Positions 34,579 through 42,164 are shown, counted from the first letter of the stretch. The stretch: DNA of 52,946 nt from JAWPMV01 sp038527215 (GCA_038527215.1 JBCBGC010000044.1:1-52946); one strand, 5' to 3'. Numbers and translations are program-made. The notes: a model not told the origin generated them from the letters alone.

Positions 34579-34851
34579 ATGAAAACCTCTCAGCAAAATC
34601 CCGTTACAGAAACCCGCATAAAAGCCAGTATAGACCACATGTTTGACCCTGAGCAAACGGACCAGGGCCGTAGTTTTTGGCAAGTGTTGCAGGACATCTT
34701 CCGCTATGGACTGGACCAAAAGGATGGTTCTCCGGTGTGGCGTCTCCTTCGCTATTACCATGTGAAGAAAAGAAGTTTCTATCTCCAGCGGCAATCCCAG
34801 GGCGGATGTCAGAGTTGGTGGAGTTGTAATCAAAAGAAATCTTTATCTTAA
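34579..34851 (+). CDS. Microprotein with Gly-Gly and Cys-x5-Cys tail, unknown function
   Basis: A 90-codon ORF lies between the TonB receptor (11-base gap) and the LytS kinase (20-base gap) on the same strand. The product has no signal peptide. Residues 1-50 are polar and acidic (MKTSQQNPVTETRIKASIDH, then DPEQTDQGRSFWQVLQDI); residues 51-71 are basic and aromatic (PVWRLLRYYHVKKRSFYLQR). The tail reads QSQGGCQSWWSCNQKKSLS with Gly75-Gly76, Cys77 and Cys83. Leader plus Gly-Gly plus short Cys-rich core recalls small secreted peptides, but no processing enzyme or transporter is adjacent. It may equally be a small regulator of the neighbouring kinase. That it is a real gene is inferred from its tight fit in the operon. 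Confidence 0.55.
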   Translation: MKTSQQNPVTETRIKASIDHMFDPEQTDQGRSFWQVLQDIFRYGLDQKDGSPVWRLLRYYHVKKRSFYLQRQSQGGCQSWWSCNQKKSLS

Positions 34852-34871
34852 TCTGAATTGAAACTGTCACT

Positions 34872-35948
34872 GTGTTTTTTACCGCAGAAGAGGCATATCG
34901 GGCGTTAGGCTTTTCGGATCGGAAAATCCGATTGATCGGGATTCCTCTAATGGGCCTGCTCATTCCCTTGCTCTTTTTTCCGGAAACCCTGGCTAAAGGT
35001 CCCCTGACCTATTCGATCGTTACCTTGATTTCTATCGGACACACCCTGGTATTCTGGGTGGGCAATCGCTGGATCGTGGTATGGTTCCGGCTCCGCTTTC
35101 CCTCCTTTACAGAAGTGGGCAAGCGCCTGATCGCTCAGTTTTTTGCGGTCCTGGTTTTTACCATAAGTGCCTCTATTCTGATTGAGCGATTTATTCATTC
35201 GTTGACCGGGGAAGGCTGTGGATTTTGTACAGAGCAGTCCTATTGGGAGGAAATATCCGTTGGCTTGACCATGACTTTCCCCGTCCTGCTGATTTATGAA
35301 TGCGTGTATTTTTTTCAGCGGTGGAAAACCTCTCTCCAGGAAGCCGAAGCCCTTAAACTTACCCAGGTAAGAACGCAATTGGAAAGCCTGAAAAACCAGG
35401 TGAATCCACACTTTTTATTCAATAGCCTCAACACCCTCACTTCTTTGATCCCCAAAGATCCTCAGCGGGCCATTGCTTTTGTGGAAAAGCTCTCCCTGGT
35501 CTATCGCTACCTTTTGGAAATAGATGCCAGTCGTTTGGTCCTGCTCAAGGAGGAAATGGGCTTTCTGGAAGCTTATATGTTCCTGCTTAAACAGCGGCAT
35601 GGAGAAAAAATACAATTCGAAGTTGAACTCAAGGAACAGGACCGACATTTTCGGGTGGTAGCCCTGGCCACACAGATTTTGGTAGAAAATGCTGTCAAGC
35701 ACAATGTGGTTTCCGAAGAGAATCCTTTGACGATCCGCCTGGCGGTCGAAGAAGACTGGTTGGTGGTGAGCAATCCGCTGCAGGCCAAAGTGCTGCCCTT
35801 CGGTTCTACCGGCTTAGGCCTGGCCAATATTCAGGAGCGGTATCATTTGCTGAGTGAACGGCAAATTGAAGTAGAAAAAACCGAGACGGATTTTATCGTG
35901 CGCCTGCCGCTGATCCAGGTAATCACTCCACAACCCCTACCCTTATGA
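34872..35948 (+). CDS. LytS/YehU-type sensor histidine kinase
   Basis: The 358 aa inner-membrane kinase starts at GTG (34872). Four hydrophobic segments (about residues 20-40, 48-65, 80-105, 125-150) form the membrane sensor part. A short linker helix leads to the His_kinase domain with H180 in NQVNPHFLFNSLNTL. The HATPase part shows LVENAVKHNV and GSTGLGLANIQERY. The stop overlaps the start of the LytTR regulator (ATGA), so the pair is translationally coupled. Such pairs in Bacteroidota often respond to envelope conditions. The placement behind a TonB receptor and a microprotein gene suggests that one of these provides the signal or is the target. Confidence 0.93.
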   Translation: MFFTAEEAYRALGFSDRKIRLIGIPLMGLLIPLLFFPETLAKGPLTYSIVTLISIGHTLVFWVGNRWIVVWFRLRFPSFTEVGKRLIAQFFAVLVFTISASILIERFIHSLTGEGCGFCTEQSYWEEISVGLTMTFPVLLIYECVYFFQRWKTSLQEAEALKLTQVRTQLESLKNQVNPHFLFNSLNTLTSLIPKDPQRAIAFVEKLSLVYRYLLEIDASRLVLLKEEMGFLEAYMFLLKQRHGEKIQFEVELKEQDRHFRVVALATQILVENAVKHNVVSEENPLTIRLAVEEDWLVVSNPLQAKVLPFGSTGLGLANIQERYHLLSERQIEVEKTETDFIVRLPLIQVITPQPLPL

Positions 35949-36694
35949 TGCGTGTGCTGATCGTAGAAGACGAAGCGCCGGCTGCGGAACGGCTGATGAC
36001 GCTCATCCAAGCTGAAGAAAATATAGAAATCGTGGCGGTGCTTGACAGTGTGCGCGGGACCATCAAATGGGTGGAAGAAGGGGGAGAGGCTGATCTGTGG
36101 TTTATGGACATTCAGTTGGCGGATGGGCATAGTTTCTCCATTTTGGAACAAGTTCCCATCACCCCGCCCATCGTTTTTACGACCGCCTATAACCAGTATG
36201 CGCTCCAGGCTTTTGCCCACAACAGCCTCGATTATCTCCTCAAACCGGTGGAGCAGCAGGCATTAAACCGAGCGTTGGAGAAATACCAGCGTTGGGAGGG
36301 GAACGCTACTGCCTGGGACCTTGAAATGCTTAAAGCAGCCCTGCATCCTCCTACCTATCAGGAGCGCTTTATGATCAAACTGGGAGAGCAATTTCGGCTG
36401 ATTCATCAGGAGGAAATTGCCTATGTCATGGCAGAAGAAGGGCTGGTATTTCTGGTGACCCATGAAGGCCGACGCTGGCCTATGGATGAAAAGCTAGAAG
36501 GCATGGCTGCCAAGTTCAACCCGCGGGACTTCTACCGCATCAACCGGAAATTCCTGGTTCGCCTCAGTGCCATTCGAAAAATTCACACTTATTTTAACAG
36601 CCGTCTTAAGCTGGATATCCTGCCCGCCCCAGATATGGAAGTGATTGTCAGCCGAGACCGGGTGGCAGATTTCAAGCGTTGGTTAAACTCCTGA
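35945..36694 (+). CDS. LytTR-family response regulator
   Basis: The 249 aa cytoplasmic regulator has a receiver domain (about 1-120) with E9/D10-type acidic residues in LIVEDEAPAAERL, phospho-acceptor D55 in LWFMDIQLADGHSF, T179-type FTTAYNQYALQAF and the conserved LDYLLKPV. A LytTR DNA-binding domain (about 145-249) follows, with KLGEQFRLIHQEEIAYVMAE and FYRINRKFLVRLSAIRKI. It overlaps the LytS gene by four bases and is its cognate partner. It converges with the PLP-enzyme gene; 5 bases separate the two stops and no terminator is visible between them. Confidence 0.94.
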   Translation: MMRVLIVEDEAPAAERLMTLIQAEENIEIVAVLDSVRGTIKWVEEGGEADLWFMDIQLADGHSFSILEQVPITPPIVFTTAYNQYALQAFAHNSLDYLLKPVEQQALNRALEKYQRWEGNATAWDLEMLKAALHPPTYQERFMIKLGEQFRLIHQEEIAYVMAEEGLVFLVTHEGRRWPMDEKLEGMAAKFNPRDFYRINRKFLVRLSAIRKIHTYFNSRLKLDILPAPDMEVIVSRDRVADFKRWLNS

Positions 36695-36699
36695 AAAGG

Positions 36700-38010
36700 C
36701 TATTTATCGGTCTTCTGCTGTTCTTCGGCCATGATTTGAATAGCCTGGACCAAGTGGTCTAGTTCATCTAGCGTGGTGTATACGTTGGGAGAGACCCGAA
36801 TGCCCGATACATCAGGATGACGAATGATGGTGGTGTGAATATTAAACTGGGCTTCCAGTTCCTGGTAGGTTTTTCTTTGATCTTTTCCTTCGATATAAAA
36901 ATTGACCAGCCCATTTGACCACCCATCTTTCAATCGGGTATTAAACTTCACCCCTGGAATTTCCTTCACCTGACTGGTCCAGTAATGCTTGAGGTATTGC
37001 AGCCGGGCGTACTTCCTTTCCGTTCCTATGTGATTATGGAAGCGTACCGCTTCTCCAATGCCTAATTCTATGGCCAGGGAACGGGTCCCCAGGTGATCGA
37101 ATTTTGTAATGGTTTCCTGTTCACCTTCTGGATATCCGTAGATAGGCCAGAGCGCTCCGATTCGCTCCTTGCGAACGTATAGCATGCCCGTTCCGAAAGG
37201 CGCGGATAGCCATTTGTGGAGGCTGGTGCCAAAGTAATCGCAATCCAGTTCTGAGAGTTGAAAGGGTAAACTAGCAAAGGAATGGGCACCATCCACCAGG
37301 CTTTGAATCTCATTTTCCCTGGCCAGGGCACAGAGGTCTTGCGCGGGCAAGACCCGTCCCGTAAGATTTACCACATGGGAAAACATGATCATCCGCGTTT
37401 TGCGGGTGATCGCCTTTCGGAAAGCTTCCACGATATCCTCATCCGAAGCTTGCTGATCGGGGATCGGAATTTTTATCACTTTGATCCCATCCCTTTTTTC
37501 CCGCAAGGCCAGGGTATTCAACATGCTGGGATAGTCCTGGTCCGTGGTGAGCACTTCATCCCCAGCTTTAAAATCTATGCCCAGGATGACCGTTTCCAGG
37601 GCTTCCGTAGCATTGCGCATAATGGTGATCTGATCCTTTTCGCACCCTGCCAGCTCAGCCAGATCTATTTTGACTTGGTTCAGCTGTCGGGAAAAAAGGC
37701 GCCACATATTGAAGGAAGGAGCTTCATTGGCGTAAGTGGTCAAATCATTCACCTTTTCCTGGATGGCCCTGGGATGGGGACTTACCCCTCCGTTATTCAG
37801 GTTGATGAGGCCGGTGGCGGGGCGATAGGCAAGGCGTACCTGATACCAAAAATCTTCATCGGTGGCGGCCTCCGCTGCCGAGGCATGCGTTGGATATTCG
37901 GTCAGTCGCTCAGCGGCTTGTAAGGGAATGCTTGGGAGAAAAGAAGCCCCAAGACTAAGGCTGGATAGACGGGCAAGTTTTTGTAGGAATTTCCTTCTGG
38001 GAGCTTTCAT
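36700..38010 (-). CDS. Tat-signal PLP-dependent aminotransferase class V family protein
   Basis: The 436 aa product has a fold type I PLP-enzyme core, related to isopenicillin-N epimerase and cysteine-desulfurase-like proteins. The core shows LINLNNGGVSPHP, MRNATEALETVI, the cofactor Asp in SLVDGAHSFAS and the Schiff-base Lys266 in TSLHKWLSAPFGTG. The N-terminus APRRKFLQKLARLSSLSL fits a twin-arginine signal (RRKFLQK), so the enzyme is likely exported folded with its cofactor. The start is placed at the ATG at 38010; the frame opens with a TTG at 38019. Substrate unknown: epimerase, desulfurase and lyase activities all occur in the family. Nothing nearby gives a pathway. Confidence 0.87.
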   Translation of the reverse strand: MKAPRRKFLQKLARLSSLSLGASFLPSIPLQAAERLTEYPTHASAAEAATDEDFWYQVRLAYRPATGLINLNNGGVSPHPRAIQEKVNDLTTYANEAPSFNMWRLFSRQLNQVKIDLAELAGCEKDQITIMRNATEALETVILGIDFKAGDEVLTTDQDYPSMLNTLALREKRDGIKVIKIPIPDQQASDEDIVEAFRKAITRKTRMIMFSHVVNLTGRVLPAQDLCALARENEIQSLVDGAHSFASLPFQLSELDCDYFGTSLHKWLSAPFGTGMLYVRKERIGALWPIYGYPEGEQETITKFDHLGTRSLAIELGIGEAVRFHNHIGTERKYARLQYLKHYWTSQVKEIPGVKFNTRLKDGWSNGLVNFYIEGKDQRKTYQELEAQFNIHTTIIRHPDVSGIRVSPNVYTTLDELDHLVQAIQIMAEEQQKTDK

Positions 38011-38031
38011 GGCCTCCAATCTGATAGGGTG

Positions 38032-38075
38032 AGTAGGAGATTTTTACTTACCTAAAATAAACCCCCTCTCCTACT
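38032..38075. promoter_or_regulatory. Inverted repeat upstream of the Tat PLP-enzyme gene
   Basis: AGTAGGAG (38032-38039) and CTCCTACT (38068-38075) are perfect 8-base arms, extended by GGG/CCC beyond a two-base mismatch. They lie 22-65 bases upstream of the PLP-enzyme ATG. It may be an operator or leader stem; the 28-base spacer is long for a hairpin. Confidence 0.35.
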
Positions 38076-38119
38076 ATCCCAAGCAGGCGAAGAAAAAAGT
38101 CTGATAAAGTGACATTGGA

Positions 38120-38731
38120 CTAGTTGGTCAAAGCCACGATGATGGCAATGATAAAGCCTTGAGCCAGAACCCCTAAGCCAAATCCTTTGAGAACTTGCTT
38201 GGTTTTTTTTCGTTGGGCTTGTTTCCGATATCCAGCTATGTATTCAGGGCTTTGGGCAAATAATTCCGGTTGAGGACTGTCAGCAGGATCGAGGTTGGGA
38301 GGCACTGCTACAATGACTGCACCCGTGGCAGCACCGGTGAAAATGCCCACAAAAGGATAAAACACGGTGGCCCCAAAGGTGCCCCAAAGCGGCCCGGTCC
38401 GATGGTAATATTGCTCAGCGTCTTCCATGCCCTTTTCGAACATGGCCTGGGTATTTCTGGGATCTATGTCCTCCAGGTCTGGTGCTTCAATGGTGGGCTG
38501 AACCACAAAATACTGTTGGACACCATCTTCAAAGAAAATGGCCTCAACTTTATTTTTACGAATTTTTTTGATCTCCTCTGGAGATTGATCGTACAAGTGA
38601 TAATGGATATGCCGAGGGGTAATGGAGGTGACCCGGGCTACGTATTCCTGATCATTTTGAAGCACGATGAGGTCTTGCGCTTGCGCGCTGAGCATGACCA
38701 GAGAGATGATGAAGCAAAATACTGTTCGCAT
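38120..38731 (-). CDS. Small exported membrane protein of unknown function
   Basis: The 203 aa product has a signal peptide (MRTVFCFIISLVMLSAQA). A short beta module follows (LIVLQNDQEYVARVTSITPR, then EIKKIRKNKVEAIFFEDG), of the kind common in Bacteroidota envelope proteins. Two hydrophobic Gly/Ala-rich segments (FGATVFYPFVGIFTGAATGA, then LKGFGLGVLAQGFIIAIIVA) flank a basic stretch (GYRKQAQRKKTKQVL). The N-terminal module resembles that of the proteins at 30409 and 31277 in pattern only. It is transcribed alone; 109 bases separate it from the PLP-enzyme gene downstream. I cannot assign a function. Confidence 0.72.
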   Translation of the reverse strand: MRTVFCFIISLVMLSAQAQDLIVLQNDQEYVARVTSITPRHIHYHLYDQSPEEIKKIRKNKVEAIFFEDGVQQYFVVQPTIEAPDLEDIDPRNTQAMFEKGMEDAEQYYHRTGPLWGTFGATVFYPFVGIFTGAATGAVIVAVPPNLDPADSPQPELFAQSPEYIAGYRKQAQRKKTKQVLKGFGLGVLAQGFIIAIIVALTN

Positions 38732-38815
38732 GAACCTGGGGAATTAATCTGTAGCGGAAGATCTTTCCTTTTCTTCAAGACGCAAAATGCGGGATATATG
38801 CTGCCCGACGCTTAG

Positions 38816-38837
38816 GTATATATTTTCGTATATATTT
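38816..38837. repeat. Direct repeat GTATATATTT x2 in a divergent promoter region
   Basis: GTATATATTT occurs at 38816-38825 and again at 38828-38837, one helical turn (12 bases) apart, between the divergent genes at 38731 and 38919. Each copy also contains a near match to TAnnTTTG (TATATTTT, TATATTTC). It may be a pair of regulator half-sites or simply AT-rich promoter sequence. Confidence 0.4.
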
Positions 38838-38918
38838 CCCGGGGTTGAAGTCGAAAAAGCACCTTCAAGACCAAAATAATCAATAATTTAGGAGCTGGGA
38901 TAAATAGAGTCAGAAATT

Positions 38919-39593
38919 ATGAAGTGGAAATTATGGGCCCTGATAGGGCTTTGTGTGAGTTTGTGGGTCGGTCCGGAGGACCTCCAGGCCCAGGAGGCCT
39001 TTCATTTTAAGATCGCTCGTCTGAAGTACGATGGAGGAGGAGACTGGTATTCAAACCCTACCTCTCTGCCTAATTTGATTGATCATATCAACCGAAATTC
39101 CAATACCCGCATCGCGCCCAAGGAAGATGTGGTGGAGCCGGGGGGTTCTCAGATTTTTCAGTATCCCTACGTCTACATGACCGGGCACGGCAACGTCAAT
39201 TTTAGTGATGCTGAAGCCAAAAACCTGCGTAAATACCTGATTTCAGGGGGCTTTTTACACATTGATGACAATTACGGCATGGACGCCTATATCCGTAAGG
39301 AAATGAAGAAGGTGTTTCCAGAATTGGAGTTTGTGGAGCTTCCCTATAACCACGAAATCTACACCCAGCATTTTCTGTTTGAAAAGGGCCTGCCCAAGAT
39401 CCACGAACATGATGGCAAGCCGCCCCAAGGTCTGGCCCTGATTCATGACAACCAGGTGGTATGCTACTATACCGTAGAAACTGACCTGGGAGACGGTTGG
39501 GAAGACTCTACCGTACATAGTGATCCTGCTGAAGTACGTGAAGCTGCGCTGAATATGGGCGCCAACATCGTACTTTGGGCCATTACCCACTAA
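38919..39593 (+). CDS. DUF4159-domain exported protein
   Basis: The 224 aa product has a signal peptide ending LQAQ (about residue 25). A DUF4159 domain follows, with FKIARLKYDGGGDWYSNPTS, YPYVYMTGHGNVNFSD, the strongly conserved LISGGFLHIDDNYG, and YNHEIYTQHFLFEKGLPKI. DUF4159 has a flavodoxin/ThuA-like alpha-beta fold and usually occurs in Bacteroidota and other envelope gene groups, often near vWA and MoxR-type genes; none of those is in the window. No enzymatic role is established. Its 3' end overlaps the longest reading of the next gene, but with the preferred start of that gene the two are 8 bases apart and probably co-transcribed. Confidence 0.9.
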   Translation: MKWKLWALIGLCVSLWVGPEDLQAQEAFHFKIARLKYDGGGDWYSNPTSLPNLIDHINRNSNTRIAPKEDVVEPGGSQIFQYPYVYMTGHGNVNFSDAEAKNLRKYLISGGFLHIDDNYGMDAYIRKEMKKVFPELEFVELPYNHEIYTQHFLFEKGLPKIHEHDGKPPQGLALIHDNQVVCYYTVETDLGDGWEDSTVHSDPAEVREAALNMGANIVLWAITH

Positions 39594-39601
39594 AATTCTG
39601 C

Positions 39602-40489
39602 ATGAAACCGATCGGTCTAATCCTATGCTTGTGGTTGGGAACCTATGGGTGTTCCTCCCTCAATCCCCCTAAAACGCCAGAAATCGAATATTCCTTCTAC
39701 GTGGCGGGTCATATTTACGGCAGTCCCTTTAAGCAAGATGAGCACATACATGAACCATTTCGGGAAATCATTCCTTTCCTCAATGCCGAGCCTACCTTAG
39801 AATTTGGGGTACTAACCGGAGACGTGGTCCAATTTGCCTCAGATGAAGCCTGGCGGGTGGCAGATTCTACCCTGGCTTATTTGACTGATCCCTATTATAT
39901 CGCAGCGGGCAACCATGACGTGGGCGTTGATGGCGGATACCGAGAGGAATATGAAAAACAAAAAGGCAAGACTTTTTACTACCACCTGATTGAGGATGAT
40001 CTATTTATTTTCCTGGACCCTAATCTGGCTTTTTGGAATATAGAAGGCGAGCAGCTAACCTTCTTACGGGAAACCCTGGATACCTGGGGACCAGGAGCCG
40101 AGCAGATCTTTGTTTTTTTCCATCAGGTCCTCTGGTGGTCCCCGGACAACCTCTTTAAGAACTTTCATGGCAACTCGGTAGAAGGCCGGGCAGAATCCAT
40201 CAATTTCTGGACGGAGGTCGAACCCCTTTTTCACGCCTTCGAAAAACCTGTGTACATGTTTGCCGGCGATGTAGGAGCCTTTTATCAGTTTGGTTCGGGC
40301 TACGACGCCTATTTTTATTACGCTTACGATCATATCCACCTCATTGCCAGCGGGATGGGCAACTTTGTGGAAGACAATCTGGTCATCGTAGATGTGATGG
40401 ATGATCATACCACCCGCTTCCGTCTAATAGCCCTCAATGGCACCGACCGAAATCGGCTGGGAGAGTTGACCGATTACGTAATACCTTAA
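39602..40489 (+). CDS. Calcineurin-like phosphoesterase lipoprotein with altered metal motifs
   Basis: From the ATG at 39602 the 295 aa product has a lipoprotein signal peptide (lipobox GTYGC, Cys17). The phosphoesterase fold is recognisable from GVLTGDVVQFA, AAGNHDVGVDG and the downstream His in FVFFHQVLWW. However, the first metal motif, usually D-x-H, reads A-G-H (YVAGHIYGS), and the final GHTH motif appears as FAGDVGAF. Metal binding may therefore be changed or partial. The protein would sit on the periplasmic face of a membrane. It follows the DUF4159 gene closely. The alternative start at 39575 would overlap that gene by 19 bases and precede the signal peptide, so it is not preferred. 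Confidence 0.82.
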   Translation: MKPIGLILCLWLGTYGCSSLNPPKTPEIEYSFYVAGHIYGSPFKQDEHIHEPFREIIPFLNAEPTLEFGVLTGDVVQFASDEAWRVADSTLAYLTDPYYIAAGNHDVGVDGGYREEYEKQKGKTFYYHLIEDDLFIFLDPNLAFWNIEGEQLTFLRETLDTWGPGAEQIFVFFHQVLWWSPDNLFKNFHGNSVEGRAESINFWTEVEPLFHAFEKPVYMFAGDVGAFYQFGSGYDAYFYYAYDHIHLIASGMGNFVEDNLVIVDVMDDHTTRFRLIALNGTDRNRLGELTDYVIP

Positions 40490-40519
40490 ATAGCGTATGA
40501 CGTAGTTTTGGTAATTTGG

Positions 40520-40547
40520 AAGAAAAAGAAATTCCCTATAAAGGGAA
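40520..40547 (-). terminator. Probable terminator of the 68-residue zinc-finger gene
   Basis: On the minus strand TTCCCT pairs with AGGGAA around TTAT and leads into TTTCTTTTTCTT. The TAG stop of the small gene lies inside the stem. The stem is only 6 bp, so efficiency is uncertain. Confidence 0.5.
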
Positions 40548-40742
40548 ATCTTTCGGTACCCTTCCACTTCCCTGGCACCATTCACACCGCTCCCGGTTGC
40601 GGGTATTTTGCCACCAACCCTTTCCTTCACAGCGACTACAAGTACGGGTAGAAGAGAAACGTTCTGTAATCAGATATCGGACGGCCTGGAAGACAAAATA
40701 AGCCAGCGTGCCCAAAACGATTATTTGAATCAGGAGATACAT
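40536..40742 (-). CDS. 68-residue membrane-anchored zinc-finger protein (DnaJ-type CxxCxGxG)
   Basis: The product has one N-terminal membrane helix (LLIQIIVLGTLAYFVFQAV) followed by a cytoplasmic or periplasmic zinc-finger unit with two CxxCxGxG motifs: C35-x2-C38-EGKG and C53-x2-C56-QGSG. This is half of a DnaJ zinc-binding region, and there is no J domain. Single half-units of this sort occur in small proteins that bind unfolded peptides or RNA, but no specific function can be given. It begins 28 bases downstream of the phosphoesterase gene at 40770-42017 on the same strand, so the two are probably co-transcribed. Its Cys spacing and the fit with the terminator argue that it is real despite its size. 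Confidence 0.8.
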   Translation of the reverse strand: MYLLIQIIVLGTLAYFVFQAVRYLITERFSSTRTCSRCEGKGWWQNTRNRERCEWCQGSGRVPKDFPL

Positions 40743-40769
40743 GGTGTGCGTGATCGAATGGCACTGATA

Positions 40770-42017
40770 TTACGATTTCTGACGGGTCAGGGTCATCACG
40801 GTGATTTCAGGTTTGATCCCAAAGCGTCCTGGATAGCCTAGGTATCCAAATCCCCGGTTGACATACAGATACTGTTTGCCTTGTTGATACAGTCCGGCCC
40901 ACTGGCGATAAAAATACTGCACCGGACTCCAACGAAATTTTCCGATTTCTAGTCCATATTGCATGCCATGGGTATGCCCCGAAAACGTAATATCCACATC
41001 TGGATAGGAAGGAATCACCTGCGCCTTCCAATGGCTGGGATCATGCGACAACAGGAGTTTCACAGGACTGGTTTCAGTGCCAGGATAGGCCTCCTCCATT
41101 TTTCCGTATTGCGGAAATCGCCCTTTGGCGCCCCAGTTTTCGATGCCGAGCACCGCTATTCTGGCTCCATCCTTCTCCAGGATACGATGCTCATTGATCA
41201 GCAAATCCCACCCCATGCTGGCGTGAATATCCATCAGCTTACGGAGGTTATTGACCTTGGCTTCTGGATTAGACCAACTTACGTAATCCCCGTAATCGTG
41301 ATTGCCCAGAATGGAAAATACCCCCAAAGGTGCCGAAAGCCGACCGAATATCTCCGTATAGGGCTGCATTTCATCTGCGGTATTGTTGACTAGATCTCCT
41401 GTAAAAAAAATCACATCCGCTTCCTGGGCCATGGCCAGGTCAATTCCTTTGGCTACCGCTTTTTTATCCCAAAAACTCCCACTATGAATATCGGAAAGCT
41501 GGACAATCTTGAGCCCTTCAAAAGCGGGAGGCAGCTTAGGTAAATGCACCTTGGTACGGATCACTTTGTATGCGTGAGCGCCAAAGAGGATTCCCCAGGT
41601 GAGGGTCAGCATAGGAAGCAGCCCCATACCCAGACTAAAGAGCGACCAACCGGGACTGCGCAGGGAGGCAATGGGCGGAAAGCCATCTCCCAGGAGGCTT
41701 TTGCCCAGGGCGATCAGCAGGTAGGCGATCTCTCCAAAACTGAGAAAAACCAATGAAATGAATTTTCCGAAATAAAGGATAAAAAGCCCAATCATGATCA
41801 CGGTCCGCAATCTTCTGCCTAAAATCCTGGGCGGAATGAAATGGTAGGCGAACAGCGCAGCCAGGCTGAAATAGCTGATTCCCCAGTATATATTTGTCCA
41901 TTCAGCGGCCTCTAACCCTGAAAAAGCCCCTAACGCAACCCCTAAGCCTTGAAAGACCAAGTAGTCTAATAGCCATAAAATCCCGGCTAAAATGGGTATA
42001 ACAAGCAATTTATTCAT
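40770..42017 (-). CDS. Calcineurin-like metallophosphoesterase with membrane domain
   Basis: The 415 aa product begins with about four to five membrane segments (residues 3-150, e.g. LLVIPILAGILWLLDYLVF and TVIMIGLFILYFGKFISLVF). A YaeI/YkuE-like phosphoesterase domain follows with all metal motifs intact: LSDIHSGSF, FFTGDLVNN, LGNHDYGDY, LLSHDPSHW and FSGHTHGMQYG. It likely acts on a lipid-linked or envelope phosphate ester at the membrane; UDP-diacylglucosamine hydrolases and YkuE-like enzymes are distant relatives. The ATG at 42017 is chosen because the first membrane helix follows directly; the frame extends to 42047. It is the upstream partner of the small zinc-finger gene. Confidence 0.9.
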   Translation of the reverse strand: MNKLLVIPILAGILWLLDYLVFQGLGVALGAFSGLEAAEWTNIYWGISYFSLAALFAYHFIPPRILGRRLRTVIMIGLFILYFGKFISLVFLSFGEIAYLLIALGKSLLGDGFPPIASLRSPGWSLFSLGMGLLPMLTLTWGILFGAHAYKVIRTKVHLPKLPPAFEGLKIVQLSDIHSGSFWDKKAVAKGIDLAMAQEADVIFFTGDLVNNTADEMQPYTEIFGRLSAPLGVFSILGNHDYGDYVSWSNPEAKVNNLRKLMDIHASMGWDLLINEHRILEKDGARIAVLGIENWGAKGRFPQYGKMEEAYPGTETSPVKLLLSHDPSHWKAQVIPSYPDVDITFSGHTHGMQYGLEIGKFRWSPVQYFYRQWAGLYQQGKQYLYVNRGFGYLGYPGRFGIKPEITVMTLTRQKS

Positions 42018-42105
42018 CTCAGAAAACGTTTCGTGGAATAGACACAAGTAGGTTTTTTTTTGTGACCCCGAACCCTTAAATTTATTTACTTATCTTTCAT
42101 TGGGG

Positions 42106-42113
42106 TATTTTTG
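42106..42113 (+). promoter_or_regulatory. Bacteroidota -7 element (TATTTTTG) before the EF-hand gene
   Basis: TATTTTTG matches TAnnTTTG exactly and lies 51 bases before the ATG at 42165. A near match (TATCTTTC) lies 15 bases further upstream. No well-spaced -33 TTG is seen. Confidence 0.4.
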
Positions 42114-42164
42114 GTTTTAATCTCTTGACATCCTTTTGTCTTAAACTCTAGGCTGGGGACAAAT

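Noticed and set aside
42125..42130. TTGACA as a classical -35 box before the EF-hand gene
   Set aside because: No TATAAT-like box at 16-18 bases, and Bacteroidota primary promoters do not use this pair.
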